Shown: positions 22,576-36,199 of the stretch, one piece after another
How positions within the stretch are numbered: the stretch's first letter is position 1
Layout of the letters: each line of letters opens with the position of its first letter
Assembly: GCF_012273895.1 (NCBI RefSeq)
Contig: NC_052110.1
Location: 1,302,001-1,366,000, forward strand
Reading direction: 5' to 3'
Length of the DNA stretch: 64,000 nucleotides
From: Zerene cesonia
Taxonomy: Eukaryota; Arthropoda; Insecta; Lepidoptera; Pieridae
The notes under the pieces: generated by a model
What the model was told of the DNA's origin: nothing
Database searches by the model: none
What the model saw: the letters and a program-made list of their open reading frames with translations, nothing else
Position numbers and translations under genes: made by a program

Positions 22576-25534
22576 TGTTCTCTTTGCTTATGTAAACGTC
22601 TATTTTCATTTATTTCCGATATAGGTTTAGGTGACTTAACTTATATATAGATATTTTAAACGAACGCGGACCCAAAATATGCATACTGGTACATATGCCT
22701 ACCAGTACGTAAATTATAGAAGACAGATAGAAAAAATATAGGATACTATAAGAATATTTGAAATACTTTTAAACGTAAATACATGTTACGTTGTTGCTTT
22801 TATTTCTATTATAAAATGTCCTTAGTCCCTACTTATTAAGAAATCATGTATGGTTGTTTTATATATCTTAACATAACACAACATAATATTATTCGCAGTG
22901 AAGTCTATCGTAGGGATTTGGCAAATCTCTAATTTTAAAGCTCGACGACAAAATATTGATATTTTATTTTTTTATTTCGCTGTGATGCTTTTTATTGGTT
23001 GATGTCTTACATAATATCTGTATAAATATACGATTATCTGTATTTCATAATTTAAGCATATATAACACATTTACAGTCCAAAGAAGTTACCTAAAAAGTC
23101 AATTTTGAACTTCCTCACATTAATTCCACCATTGGTTCATATCAACCTGGAGCATAAAGAACGAAGAAAGAAAAAAAACAAACGAAAATCGACAGCAAAC
23201 AATGCGAAATAAATCAGATCCCATTAAATATCAGACCATTACTTTTAACAATCGCCATAATTTTTATTCTTAGTATTAAAAATGTCCAATTACCACTAAA
23301 TCCGATAATAACTGGCCTTTATCACTGTACATCGTAAAAAGAGTCGTACACGATTTTTCATAAACGTTCGAATTAACATATGCGCACGCGTCGGACTAAT
23401 AAGTCATAAAATAAGATTTTTCTCGAGTTTTATGACGTCATTGTTAATGTACAGACATTTATTGACTGTTAAAGTGACTAATGAAAAAAGGGATCATAAA
23501 ATAATGTGAAAGATTAGAGACGCGTTGCGTTAATTTTATAGTGTTATAAAATTATTGAAATTAAAGGAACTTCGAATAAAATACCGATATTTTAATATAT
23601 TTGCGAGGTAATTAGGCTTTAACTTTAATTATTTTATCCCATATTTAAATTTTTTAGATATAGAAAAAAAATCGTTATCGTCGTATCGTATCGTCCTCCC
23701 TAAATTCTACAGAGGCTTATTGTACAATGCTTACATTTTACAACGACTTAAAAAAAAAGAATATTCCATTCGATTGTAACAAAGAATTGCAATAAATATA
23801 AATGTTTTGCTTATCTTGAATTATAATAAAGTTTACAATCGCTCATCTTTTTAGCAATAAAAAAGTTACTTGAAAATTTTTACGCGCCCTTTACGTCTTG
23901 CTTTTTAAAATTCGAACGTATAACGTCGCCATTTTCTTTTAACATTCGATTTCGTGAGACATTTAAAGATAGGCCAAAATTACTGTGATATAAAAGGGAA
24001 ATGAGGTACAAGGAAGGTGAGTGAGATTCTAATTTATTTTTTATTGTGTTCTTTGTTTAAATTTGACTAAGTATGCAGATGCTTTTTTTGTCTTATGTAT
24101 AAAATATTTTTGTCATGTATTACAGACAGAGACAAATAAAAGTGGTCAATAAACTCTAGATTTAATTAAAAGATTGATACGATTGATAAAAGGCAAGCAA
24201 GAATATCTGTATTATATTAAAGAAATCAACGAACATTCTGTTTAGGATATCTGATATTAAGATGACAGATCCTTTCTGAAAATAATACGCACCTATATTA
24301 TTTTATATTATAATTTTACGTTAGTTTTATAATATTTGTGTTGGTAAGTATAGTGGACAATTTTAAATATAAACAGGAAGGCATATTTTTTACCCACTAA
24401 TTTTACAATGCTTTCTATTTGGTAAATGTTACAATTACTGTAGAGTACTTAATAAACGTAACAATTATTGCATATGTTTATAACGAGTCTAAATTTAATG
24501 GTTACATAACTAAATCCAACGCTTATTTTAACAACTGATATGAAACGCGTTTTCCATCTTCCGATATAAAAAACGTTGGTCTTAAATTTAATGTTTTTTT
24601 TATTGTTCAGATTACAATAATACTACAGGGGTGAGTTTTATATTCGAGTGTGGAGGCCATATATGTAATGCCTATATATTAAGATTTCATGATTTCACCC
24701 AAGTGTGCCTATGCATTTAAAATAATTGATTCTGCGATAGAATGTTTCCAAAGTGTCAATAAAGAGCTAGCTAGCAACGTTTAAAATCTGAAACAGTTTA
24801 GAAAATTTGTTTTAATTTTCAAAGAAAACACATAGCTTGTTTTCATATTATTATTTTATTAGGTTTCATATTTTATTAAAATTATTGTCGTATGTAATTG
24901 AAATGTAGACTTGTCTCTGTCAGCCATTAGTCTTTGATTAATTATCTGTTCAAAACTTAACATTGGCAGAATCTGTCCGTTCGATAGGCAGTTGTACCTA
25001 AAGAAAGAAGAATATACAATTAAGTATAACATTCGTTTCCAATATTAGTTTCAATAGCCTAAATTCTAGTATACAGAAATCTATTTTCTAGAATTTAAAG
25101 TGCCTGAATTAACAACCTTTTTAACATAAACAAGAATTTCAACCAAGATCTTCGACTACCTTCATATTCTGTTGGCCGTCGTTAAAAAATCAGGTACAAA
25201 GTAAATGGTAATATTTTTACGAGGTGTGTTGATATGGTAAGGCAACACCGTATGCGATTTATTAGATAATAAACATAAGGGTAACACATTTGTTATGAAA
25301 ATATTTTACGCAGTCAGAGCTTTAAACGGTTTATACGCGAATAAAGATCTCGCTCGTAATCTGTCTTCGTTTTTGTTGTAAAATGTTTAACGTAATAAAA
25401 TGTGCATTTGATTAAAATAGGTACGATCGTATGTAGTATATTGAAACTCCTATACGATTGAAATTGTTTATCATTCATGAGTGACACTGGGCGAGCTACC
25501 CACATGGTCTAAAGGGAATTGCTTTGTCTTATGT

Positions 25535-25627
25535 GGGAGTCGAGCACACTTCGGCACGCACGGTGGTAGCGTTTACCATCAGGCGACCCACCAGCTCCGT
25601 GACATTAAAAAAAAAAAGAAAAAAAGT
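25535..25627 (+). mobile_element. Poly-A retroposon, family B, short copy
   Basis: It shows GAGCACACTTCGGCACGCAC, GGTGGTAGCGTTTACCATC, CCCACCAGCTCCGTGAC and an A-rich tail (25605-25627). The middle part seen in the copy at 36612 is missing. Confidence 0.75.
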
Positions 25628-25900
25628 GAGATGTTTTTGCTCTACTATAAAGTAGTATATTACTTTCTAGCCTCCAGACTTTCTCAGATATAATCTATCT
25701 TCAGACATATAATCATAACTATAATACAATCGCTCCCTTGCCACGTGGAAGTTAGACGTTCAAACAAACACTTTTTCGCATTCATTACATTATTAAAAAT
25801 AACATTTTATATCTTATTCTATTTTCTATACATAGCATTCTATACATTATCAAACTATTATTATTTCACATAAATGCAAAGAAAGTTGATAGTATCCTAC

Positions 25901-25922
25901 AGATATAGATATAGATATAGAT
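25901..25922 (+). repeat. Microsatellite (AGATAT)n
   Basis: About 3.7 copies of AGATAT in tandem. Confidence 0.85.
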
Positions 25923-28543
25923 GATATAAAGTAATGATGCATTTAAATCAACAGTGTCATGTTTCCTCATATAATACATACATACAATACGTGTTTCAAT
26001 AATCTTATCAAAGTAGAAGCTTATATTCCAAATAAAATTATACAAAGTAATAAATTTAATAGGATATAACGCGTTTAGTAGAAACATCTTACATATCATA
26101 ATGAAATCTGAGGAGCGCAATTTCTTTTGTCAAAATGTTTTATTGGATTACATCTTTCCTATAATTCATGCATATTTGAAATTAAAAATCCCCCTCGAGG
26201 TAATACGTGTATGTATGTTTGCTTTTAGACAAGCCTTGGATTTAATTCCTTCTGTGATTTTGATGTAAAGAAAGAGGGGCATGAACTTAATAATTATAAG
26301 AAATATAAGAGATTTATATAAAAAGTTGGAGCTATATTTGTATAACAGACACATCTACACGTTACATTACTTATAATCAATTAATAAAAAGGTAAAAAAT
26401 AATAATAACCGCCTTCAATAAAGAAAAAATTTTGAAACAATGTTTAATTTTTTATATAGCGCAATTAATAAAACCCGCTTTAGAATATAATATAATAGAC
26501 TAGGAAAAACAGTTATTTCACGAAATGAGGATACGAAATATACAAAAAAAAACAAAATACAAAAAAGGGAATTAAAGAGAAGCTTTATGTCGTTTCTAGA
26601 CTTCTAAATATATTATCACAGTAACGTAAAATTAAAAAGTTGAAATGGCCACCAATTCTTCGTCGCAAATAGTGCATACAATTTTAAACCCGAGAGCCAT
26701 AAATTAAAAGCATGAAAATGTGTTAAAAAACATCATTGCACTACGATGCGCGGTTAGAAATTTCATATGCTCCGTTGTACCAGATCGAGTTTCTATTGTG
26801 TGTGGTCATTCCCATGACAGTGAGAGTTTCATATAGTCATTTTATATGTAGTTTTAAGAGAAATGGACTTAAGAATGGTAGGATGGTAGTCATGCAGCAT
26901 GGATGCAGTTGGTATAATTATATATAGAAATAATATCGTAAGATGAGAAAATAAAACGTCTAAATTGTTATGTGAAATCTAAAACAACGCTTATAATGGC
27001 TAATCACACAAATCACATATTGATTTCAAATTGAATTAATCATAAAATATATATTAAGGGTACATAGTTATAAGAGGGGAGGTATTGGTCGGTCTTGGTA
27101 TACTCTTAGTCTTGTTCTATATTGACTAGACAGGACAAAACCAAAGGCTCCACACGAACAACTAAGACCTCCTCTCCTATAACTACACATATAAAGACCA
27201 AGTGATCTACAGGAACAGAAGCAAATTACAATAGAAATTATTCATCTCTGAATTCTCAATTACGGATTCTGGTCGCGAACAAAAGCGTTAAGAAAATAGA
27301 AAAAAATTGGCGTCAAAACATACTTGAGGTATTAAAAAATCTTTCTAATTAATACCATCAGCGATATTGAGCGTTCGCGCGACGCCTCTCAAAATCTCAA
27401 AGATGCAGTGACACCCGTTTTTCATAAATAAAAAAAGAATTAACGTTAAAAAGTCAAAAAACCTCATCCACTTCGAGTTAATGATACGATACGGCGGGCG
27501 ACGTGAAACAAAGCTTGGGGACTCTGTTACACCGTCTGATACTCGTCTTCGGATTGTACGTAACGTGTAACGTTGGTCAGTTAAACTAAAACAGTTTTTA
27601 ATTAGGAACTAGACATTGTAGATCAAATTAGGCATTGAAATTTACAAAACATTAGTTCGATTTTAAAACGGCAAAATCACTTTTCCTAATATTATTAACT
27701 TCTTTGATTACCAATGACTTATTATCGTAAATCTTGTTTTGGTCTGATGAACAACTCTCTTATATTTAGGTGTTTCGACACCAGAATCATGTATAAATAT
27801 AGAAATAAATGAAATACATAACAAAAAACGGAATTTCACTTTCATTTCAAGATCATTTCCAATGCTCCTGTGTAAAAGCATCCCACGACAAAACTTCAAG
27901 GTTCGAGACTTGAGACCGTCGCATCTAGAGATGTCTCGATTTTTTCTACTCTATTTTCGATCCGTTTTCCTCGAGTTTTCCCACAAAAACCTCTCGCTTG
28001 GCTTCCTCTACAACCTTTAACATCGAATGCAGAGTGCTTTGTGCTGATATACTTTTTATCCTTTTATTACGACGCCAAATCAGACATACCAACGTTTCGG
28101 GGTATACCGTGTAAGCTCTGGTTATGTACAATTTTAATCGCAGTAAGTGGTGTCGATCATTTCGGTAAAGCGCTGAGGCATAAGACGATGTTATATCCGA
28201 TGGAAGAAATATGAAAACGCTAAACGTCATTCCATTATAGTCAAACTAAAAATTTTTATTTTCTATTCAGTGTGACGTGAGGTCACTTTCGTTCAGCAAA
28301 ATATATAGAATAAGATAAATTGAATTTGAATTTCGTAATAGTAGATAGGTAGTTTTACAAACGCGATGATGGCATGTTTATTGTTTACATATAACTTGCC
28401 AAGGGATGCGTTTGTTTATAAACTCTATAAAACATGTCATAACATAATTCAGAAAGCAACATTTATAACTCAAAGTACTATCAGTTATCTACAGAATTGA
28501 GATATCCAAATTATTCTATATATTTTGATTGTTTTATGTGTAA

Positions 28544-28640
28544 TCCTACTAATATTATAAACGCGAAAGTTTGAAGTATGGATGGATGTATGTTTGCTTG
28601 TAACTCTTATAATTTTGCTGTTTCAGCATAAATTGCAATA
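28544..28640 (+). mobile_element. Helitron 5' end
   Basis: It starts A|TCCTACTAATATTATAAACG and continues with GAAAGTTTGAAGTATGG; similarity fades after about 28640. The Helitron-like 3' terminus at 28975-28995 may belong to the same insertion. Confidence 0.65.
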
Positions 28641-28947
28641 ACCCTTTATGAATGTTTTTTTTGTATATATATTTCCGAACTCTCTTCATATATGAGTCCA
28701 GCTGTTCCTCAGATTAGGGTCAATTAAGCAGTTTACACAACATTACCAGAACACTCTGTTATGATATTCCATATCTGGTAGTATGTTATATCTAATCACT
28801 TCCTCTATAATGGACCTGACTTTTGTATTTAGTCAGTATTAGTAAGAATGTTTGGATATTTGTTACTCTTTTACGGAATCAGTTGTTTGAATTACATAGA
28901 TGAATTATCGTCTGGATTTGCAATTAGGTGACTGTTTTCGTTGGTAA

Positions 28948-28995
28948 AGCCCGCGGCTTCACGTCTGCGTAGGCACGTGAAGCCGCGGGCTCTAG
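28948..28995 (+). mobile_element. Perfect 17-bp inverted repeat ending in a Helitron terminus
   Basis: AGCCCGCGGCTTCACGT (28948-28964) pairs exactly with 28975-28991 across a 10-nt loop, and the right arm runs into CTCTAGCTGG. GAAGCCGCGGGC plus CTAG is the usual end of these Helitrons, so the left arm looks like a second, inverted Helitron end. Confidence 0.75.
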
Positions 28996-29041
28996 CTGGT
29001 AAATACATAAATAAATTAAATATCTCGACTTATATTACGAT

Positions 29042-29459
29042 CTAAATTTTATCGTACCGTTTCACCCACCCTATTCCTAACACTTCTGGTCTAGCAGGCA
29101 GCAAGCATACCGCTGTGCACTTCCAAATTTTTCTAGCTTTTGTTTGAAACACGTTAAAATATCGCTGGCATGCGGTAACGAGGCCCACTTCATTATCCGT
29201 CGCATATCCAGCCCGCGATTTCCATTTACCAAGCTCCCTCCTATATTTTACTTTTTGCATTATAATTTTTGTCCTTTTTTTTTGATTCTGCCTTCCTTTT
29301 TTCCAGCGTCTCGGGTGATTGCTCTGTCGCTACAAGTGGGCATCTACAATGGGATGACATTTTCTTTTTACAGTATCTTAGGACCCCAGGTTGGGGTGAG
29401 AAAGGAATATTTAAATGAGCGAGGTATGAGGCTTTGATATTATAGATATGTTTGAGCAC
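29042..29459 (-). pseudogene. Degraded open frames, possible transposon relic
   Basis: The minus strand has two overlapping open frames of about 72 codons each, in different frames. One contains K-Y-R-R-E-L-G-K-W-K-S-R-A-G-Y; the other contains E-T-L-E-K-R-K-A-E-S-K-K-K-D-K. Base composition is richer in GC than the surroundings. No splice sites or family motif identify it. It could be a frameshifted transposon gene or chance. Confidence 0.22.
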
Positions 29460-30866
29460 TTCGGATTTTACATTTGCGTCCTGTCAATGGGATGACGTGT
29501 TTTGTGATACTTTCCGTGAATTCAATAGATATATTTTACAATAAATATGATACCGTGATGTCAATTCATCTCCACATATCTTACGTGGATGCATTGACCT
29601 TACTAGGTATTACTTGCGTAAGTTGCTTCTTGATAGAAACCCTAGAAGATAAGAATAGCATTAAGGATTACAAGGATATTTTCGAATAAAATACTACGAA
29701 AACAATAAATTGGCTTTAACAAACTGATATTATTTAATCACAGTCGTTTTATTATGAGAAGGAAAAGATTCCTTTCATATATATACAGTAAATACAAACA
29801 AGTCTTACTGATAACATAAATATAGCTAATAAAATAATGAATATTTAGCATAACATGCTAATTAATTCAGGGATAAATAATGACTTTCACTGTACTATCA
29901 ATCCTAATATTTACAGACTGCTATCTACATATGTACATTTTTATTCTGCTCTCTAAGATAGTAAATAAATAAAATCTTCATTTTGTCAAAACATTATGCC
30001 TTAAATAATGTGTACGTGTATTGTACCTATGTACATTGCCTCTTAATCTAGAAAACTGTATCTTTAGAGCCAACAATATGAAATGTATGTATAAGCAATT
30101 ATTTATTATATCTTTTAATTGACAGAACGTATCCCTCCGCATGAATAGACGTTACAAACACGTTACTTACCAAGAAATAGCAGAACCTCACAAAATAAAT
30201 ACCGATCCCAATCCTCTCAAATTACTTTCACATTGTGTTCAAGTAATCCACGTAAAAGGCATTATAATGCTACATCCATAACAGATCATCCCAGCAATTT
30301 ACTTATGAATATTAACAAACCGGAATAAGGAATAGGGCGGGAAAAAAGGACACGCTCAACAAAAAGGAATCCAACCCTCTAGTGATGCTTGAAAATACGA
30401 AAATACATTCTGACGGTTGACGAAACTGAAAAGTAATCTAAACCGCACTCCAGATTTTCTGCGCGTTTAATATTTGAGAGTGTCCTCGAATACGGTAGAT
30501 TTATTTCAGATTTAAATGTTTATTATGTTGGATTCACGGTATGTGAGTTATTACCTAGGTATGATGTGTTCTCTCTATCTTAGCTTCCTCTTTCCTCCCC
30601 TGTTGGGTTAAAAAGAGCAGATTTTTAAGACATCATTTCCTTGAAATGTTAAAAATAAATGCTATTTTTCGTTAATTTATTGACATATAGAATATATATT
30701 ATTCTGTTATTTTAATTAAATATAAACATATGATGTATATTAGATCTATCTATATAGCATAGCCATAAAATGTCCAGTACTAGGTAAATTATTCGTAAAT
30801 TTTAAGACCTCTTATTAAATTCAGCTATCCTAATCTAAAGAAGACCTACAACCGTCTAACCTTTTC

Positions 30867-30893
30867 CCTATAACCTATATTATAGGTTATAGG
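30867..30893. repeat. Perfect 13-bp inverted repeat
   Basis: CCTATAACCTATA, one spacer base, then its exact reverse complement. Confidence 0.9.
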
Positions 30894-33296
30894 TCCTATA
30901 AAGATTTGCTACCAAGGCCAACATTTCGTATCGCACGCTGTGACTGGATCTAAGAGCGCCACAATAACATTTCGCAATAGAAACTGCGTTTGATTCTAAT
31001 CATAAATATCCCAGCCTCTCCCACTGAGTGGGTTAAAAATAGATCCGTTGATGCAATAATTACGCGTTGTTCCCTTGTCCTAAATGAAATTGTAGTACAT
31101 ATCTTGACTGAAATAGATTTATTGTTTACTCTTATTTTGTTTTAGTTGTTTAGTTTTATTTTTCTTTATTAAATAAATATCGAAATTATTAAAAGTTCGT
31201 AAATTGTAACTAGATGGGAGAACTAAAACTTAAAAATAAGGACGCAAAATATAACATATTTTTAGATAAATGATAGTATACTCATATATAAAAATGAATA
31301 TAAATTTTATTGCGGTGTTATTGCCATTATTTTTCCATTTACCAACATATAAAAAATTATATTTGTTGGAGGTAATAAATTATGGAGAAAAGAAAGCAGC
31401 TATTCCCGCAAACATTTCAAAACAGAATTAAGTGCGACTATCCAGAACATGAAACAGAATCTTCTGGAATGTCTAAAGAAAACAAATAATTCGCTAAAGA
31501 ATTAACACCGGTCCTTATATTTTATTACCTTAACGGAAATGAGTCATTCAAATCCTAAGCACCAACAATGAAATCCATCCAATAAGGCGTAAATCCATCT
31601 TCATCCCCTGCTATGTTTTGTGGCGCAATTAAGTTCCTACTAAATACTAAAATAAATTTATTTCCAACGTAAACCGAAGATCATCCTTCAAAGTCAATGG
31701 ATATGTAAGTATGGTAGGGTTTTTTGTTTTTCTGGCTTTTTTTTCTTTGTACTTATTTACTTTTGTTTTTAAATCTACTTATTTATCTTGTAATGACTGG
31801 TATCTAACAAAATGAAATAAATGTTACTTAAAGTATTATGTTACTTTATGTATAAAAAAACATCTTATTTAATGAAGTGCATTCTTTATCTATGTAGGTA
31901 GATATGTGTAATAAACATTGAATTGCATCACAACTCAAAATAGTTTGAACCTTTTTGTAAAAGTGACACAGATTTCCAGTTGCAGTATTAAAAGTAAACA
32001 GAACTTGGCGACGCGCCAAAATGCTTACATCTGCGTGAGAATAAATTTTCTTATTACGAGTGCGAAGCGAATGCTAAGTGACAGCGATAATTGAGTAGGT
32101 CTACTTACATTTCCGTCTGTTAACAGTTAGTAAACATTTTAACACAATTATATTACCTTTATTTCATTGAATTGCTCAGAATTTTACGGACAGAAGATTA
32201 GGCAAACGAGGTCTTATTAGCTACAAATGAAATAAAAAGTCTATTCCATACTCCAGTTTCATCAATAAAGAAAACACTCGTAGTAAAGTTTATTTGAACG
32301 TAAAACTGTGAGTATTGGAAAAGATTTAATTTCCGCTTCAGTCAGCACTTTTTATTTTATTGTATTGTAACATTAACAATGTAATTGCCAAATTGCGCCC
32401 TTGTACAAGTAGTAGTAGTACCTACTAAGAAATTTCTGACGCCTGAATGTTTTTAATAGCAACCTTTATAATGAGAATATTCTTGCTTTAAATTTTTGCT
32501 AGGCGCGTAAAATTTGTAGTGCATGTATATTTTTATTTAACGGGTTTCTTATTGGTCAATATGTTCTTCAAATGAGTAATGCATAGAAATACCGTATTCG
32601 AAACTTTAATGAATTAAACGAGCACACGATATTCACAGCAGATGCACTCATTAATGGTACATTAAACATCTACATGAAAAGTAAAAGTGTTGTTTCTCAC
32701 TTTATTCGGAGATGTTAATTGCTTTTTAGGCCAAAACACTATATTTATGGGTCGTAACTCGTGATATTTGCGTATATTTTTAACTGATACAGCCATAAGA
32801 TACAAAGTTAGCACATAATGTACAAGTTCATCGACACATAAGTATGAATCATATGCGCGCGAACAAAGACTCGCACGGGCGGTATAAAAAAATAACATTG
32901 GATATTTTAAAATGTTGACAATTTGCACGTAGGTTAGTACTTAAATAATGGGTCGGGATTCGTGATAGATTGATCTCAATTTTATTCAAGTTTTTGTATA
33001 TTGTGAGAAGAGAACTTTGGGTCTAGTTACATGTATAATTCGGAGTCCTATAAACGTGACTATAGTAATAATATGACCTACTCATTAGTATTATTATATC
33101 CATAGGTGACTCTAACAGCTGACATTATCCATTTGGTAAAGAAGAAGAAACAAAATAAAATTGAAATATGCATGAATATAATAGATGGATTTGCAACAAT
33201 CTCAATGTCTGTTTCGTCAACGCGCAGCCCAAAATGCGCCTTATTTGCATAATGTATAGAGAGTGGGTTTTGTTCAGAAAAAAGGAATATGAGAAA

Positions 33297-33496
33297 TCCT
33301 ACTAACATTATAAACGTGAAAGTTTGTATGGATGTATAGATGTTTGTTACTCTTTCACGCAAAAACTAATGAACCGATTGCAATGAAATTTGGTACGTAG
33401 ATAGCTGGACAACTGGAATAACATATAGGCAACTTTTTATCCCGATATTCCTACGGGATACGGACTTACGCGGGTGAAACCGCGGGGCGCAGCTAG
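33297..33496 (+). mobile_element. Non-autonomous Helitron (Lep1-like), canonical ends
   Basis: It inserts as A|TCCTACTAACATTATAAAC...GCAGCTAG|T. All family landmarks are present: GAAAGTTTGTATGG, CACGCAAAAACTAATGAACC, TTTATCCCGATATTCC and ACTTACGCGGGTGAAACCGC with a GC hairpin. It lies about 230 bp from the exon at 33725 in the same gene region. Confidence 0.92.
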
Positions 33497-33724
33497 TAAA
33501 GAATGAAAATGTTTATGAGACGTGGTACAGAATTGGCGTGAATTGAACGCAATCCTTAAGTTACTATTTGATAGTACCTAAAAAGGGAAGCTAGTAAAAA
33601 AGCTATTTTCTCAATACCTACTTTCAAAATCTAATCGTTTTATTTATTATAACTAATATGTGAACTTTCGCATGTATAAAATTAGTATATTTCTACCAGG
33701 AATACATAAAGATGTGAGACTCAC

Positions 33725-34047
33725 CACATCAGTGTCCATAATTCCGTCAGCCACGTCTGTCCCGCCCTTATCCCGCCAATGCTTTTCGCTAGTCAGAAAA
33801 CTGAAGGACGAATCCCGCCTAGGACTCAACAGTACCCCCGCCGGCGTCCTAGGGCTGCCATATCTAAATATTTCTATATTCGTCGTTGAGAAAGGATCGT
33901 TCCCGTTATCTGTTCTAGGGCTGACGAAGACATCATCATCAAGGTCGATGTCCAGCGGTAGGGTCAGTGGTGGTGATGATGCAGACAGACGGCAGAATGG
34001 AGGTGCTTGAGATGGCCGCTCGATGTCAGACTCGGAGAAGGGGCGAT
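33725..34047 (-). CDS. Internal coding exon, Ser/Pro/Asp-rich segment of an unrecognised protein
   Basis: The minus-strand acceptor ATCCATCCACAG precedes 34047, and the donor is GTG|GTGAGT at 33724. The 323 nt read as a split codon (two bases) plus 107 codons with no stop, so the exon enters at phase 1 and leaves at phase 0. The protein is low-complexity and probably disordered. It has P-S-Q-A-P-P-F-C, then L-P-L-D-I-D-L-D-D-D-V-F-V, then two S-P-R motifs (Y-G-S-P-R-T-P and L-L-S-P-R-R-D-S-S) that look like proline-directed or basophilic kinase sites. GC is far above flanking DNA. The next exon may be 17362-17511, which would place this segment on the cytosolic side of a C-terminal anchor. 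No family motif was recognised. Confidence 0.9.
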
Positions 34048-34529
34048 CTGTGGATGGATTTGATTGGTTGAGACGTTAAGTTTACAAATGAACAGGATGC
34101 ATTGCGAAATTAATAAATAGTTCTTAAATGTACTGTTAAAAAAATCGGACGTAAAATAAAAAATAAAAGAAATTTAAACACCAATTACACAACAGTCCAA
34201 TAAAACTATGATAACTATACAACTGCCAAAAGGGACTTAGCAAAAAAAAAATAAATTGAACTTATTTTACACATTTCGTTAAAATTAATTTTCAACGGCC
34301 GACAAATGAACATGGCAACAAATAAAAAAAAAAAAACATAAAAGGACTAAAATATGTGCAGAATCACAAATAAATGGGACATTAACAACGTACAAGTATC
34401 GAGATCCGAAGCGACAGAACAAAGGACGAGCAATTTGTTATCAATGAGATCGATGATATGAGTACCAGGCGACCAGGATACCCAAAGAGGTTATAAGGAA
34501 CAGAAATTAATTATTAAAATCTTCGGCCG

Positions 34530-34640
34530 TAGACGAAACCCGTTTTGTCAAGGCGCACGTGCAGCGACCGGCCACTGTGCGAGCGAGACAGATGCACCGC
34601 TCTCTTTCTAAAGTGCAACGTTCGTAATATAGTGGATGAG
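34530..34640. promoter_or_regulatory. CpG- and GAGA-rich island upstream of the minus-strand exon
   Basis: It contains GTGCGAGCGAGACAGATGC and CGCTCTCTTTC, reading as paired GAGA-type motifs, within a CG-rich stretch (TCTTCGGCCGTAGACG to AACGTTCG). It lies about 500 bp upstream of the exon at 33725-34047 on the minus strand, so it could be an internal promoter. No ATG exon with the required phase was found between. Confidence 0.35.
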
Positions 34641-36039
34641 GTTGGATGAATAACCGCAGCATCAAACTTACATTACGTAAGGTGGTGTCCGGTTCGAATT
34701 AGCTATTGTTTTCAATTCAAACTGGTTGGACACCAAGTGTCTCCGCTTTGCTTTCGATTAATTTAATAATCGTTAATTATCTGCCATTTATGACACTATC
34801 AGAAGAGTTCTTAATTTGGAATAATACATTTTCACAAAAATGCGTCAAATATCTCTGAGATTAAACCTTTAGGTCCCCTCAATATATATCACATTCAAGA
34901 CCTATAAATATAAATCATGCATTATGCTGTTTAATGTAAATTTATCTTAATTCTAAACCAACAGCCATAAACCTTTTGAAATCCTTTATGCGTTTTATAT
35001 GTTAGCGTGCTTATTCGAAGTATTATGCATAAACATTAGCAGAACAAGTGTGTACTCGACTTTCCATTTAATAAATTTAATTTCAAAAGCTATGCAAATG
35101 AATTCAGACAATCCGCAATATTCTTTCGATGCTTTTTTACTGGACGCGTAACACAGGTGTTCCGTAGCTCTGTATCGCATATAGAATTTAGTTTATTTAA
35201 AATGTATATTCTTTATTTATAGCTCCAGGTTTTATTATTTATTTAACGAATGTTCTTTGGATTTTAGAGTTTATTCTGTGATTTTAATCATAACAATAAT
35301 TTTGTTATTAAGTACGAAATGAACTAAACTTCATGGCGAGTTACAATAAATCGAAGATAATATTATAACTAAGAATATAAAACTGTACACCCAATAGATA
35401 TTTTAATTATCGCATAATCGATTAAAGCGTTTACCTTAAAATCAAATAAATATTTAAGCTTACATCACACTATAACATTTCCACTATAATAAATCTCAAC
35501 TAACATTCTAAAACTATTTTTATCAATACCCATATAAAAACCAAAAGCTTGCGGAAAACTCAAACCGAAGTAGGAAAAATAAGCAAATCTTTGATATTCT
35601 CAAACATAAACAGTGAGGTGACCATTAAACGCGTTGTATCGATAAAATGGTTTACGAGCTATAAATCAAGTATCGATAGATGTTGCATCATTGGTTAGAC
35701 AATGAAATGGCTACTAAACCTCATTTATTTGATTAATATCGTAATATTCATATTGCTTTAAATAATGCTATAATTATTGCATAATACTGTGTACTTTTAT
35801 TACAGTAGTGTAAGTGAAATATGCATATATTATATTTTGTTTGGTACTAAGAAACACCTTTTGTTTTTATTAAAATAAAAGCTTTCTACGCTATAATATC
35901 CATTTTATTTGTATTTTGTGGTAGTTAAAGTTTTGTCCTTTTATGAATTTATCTATTTTCTATGTTATATCCAAAATATGTGTTAGAAAGCTCCCAAACG
36001 ACGAAACCCCCGAATTAAAATAAACCTTACAATATGAAG

Positions 36040-36199
36040 GTGCAGAATTTGTTTGTTTATACGCATTAACCTCAGGAACTACTGGTTCGAATTTTAAAAT
36101 TATTTTTGTGCTGTATAGTCAGTCCATTTATAAAGGAAGGCTATAATATAGGTTATATAAAGTCATGTACGACGTGGGTAAAGCCGCGAAGCACACTAG
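36040..36199 (+). mobile_element. Diverged Helitron
   Basis: It has 'AACTACTGGTTCGAATTTTA', 'GGGTAAAGCCGCGAAGC' and a CTAG|T end at 36199. The 5' end is unclear. Confidence 0.6.

Larger units (their letters stand above)
17838..33724 (-). other. Large non-coding stretch, probably an intron of the minus-strand gene
   Basis: It lies between two minus-strand exons that both meet at phase 0. I found no other splice-bounded exon here with confidence. It holds SINEs, Helitrons, hairpins and two CpG-rich islands (about 22430-22575 and 27360-27560), listed separately. If the flanking exons are adjacent in one transcript the intron is 16,213 bp. Confidence 0.45.
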
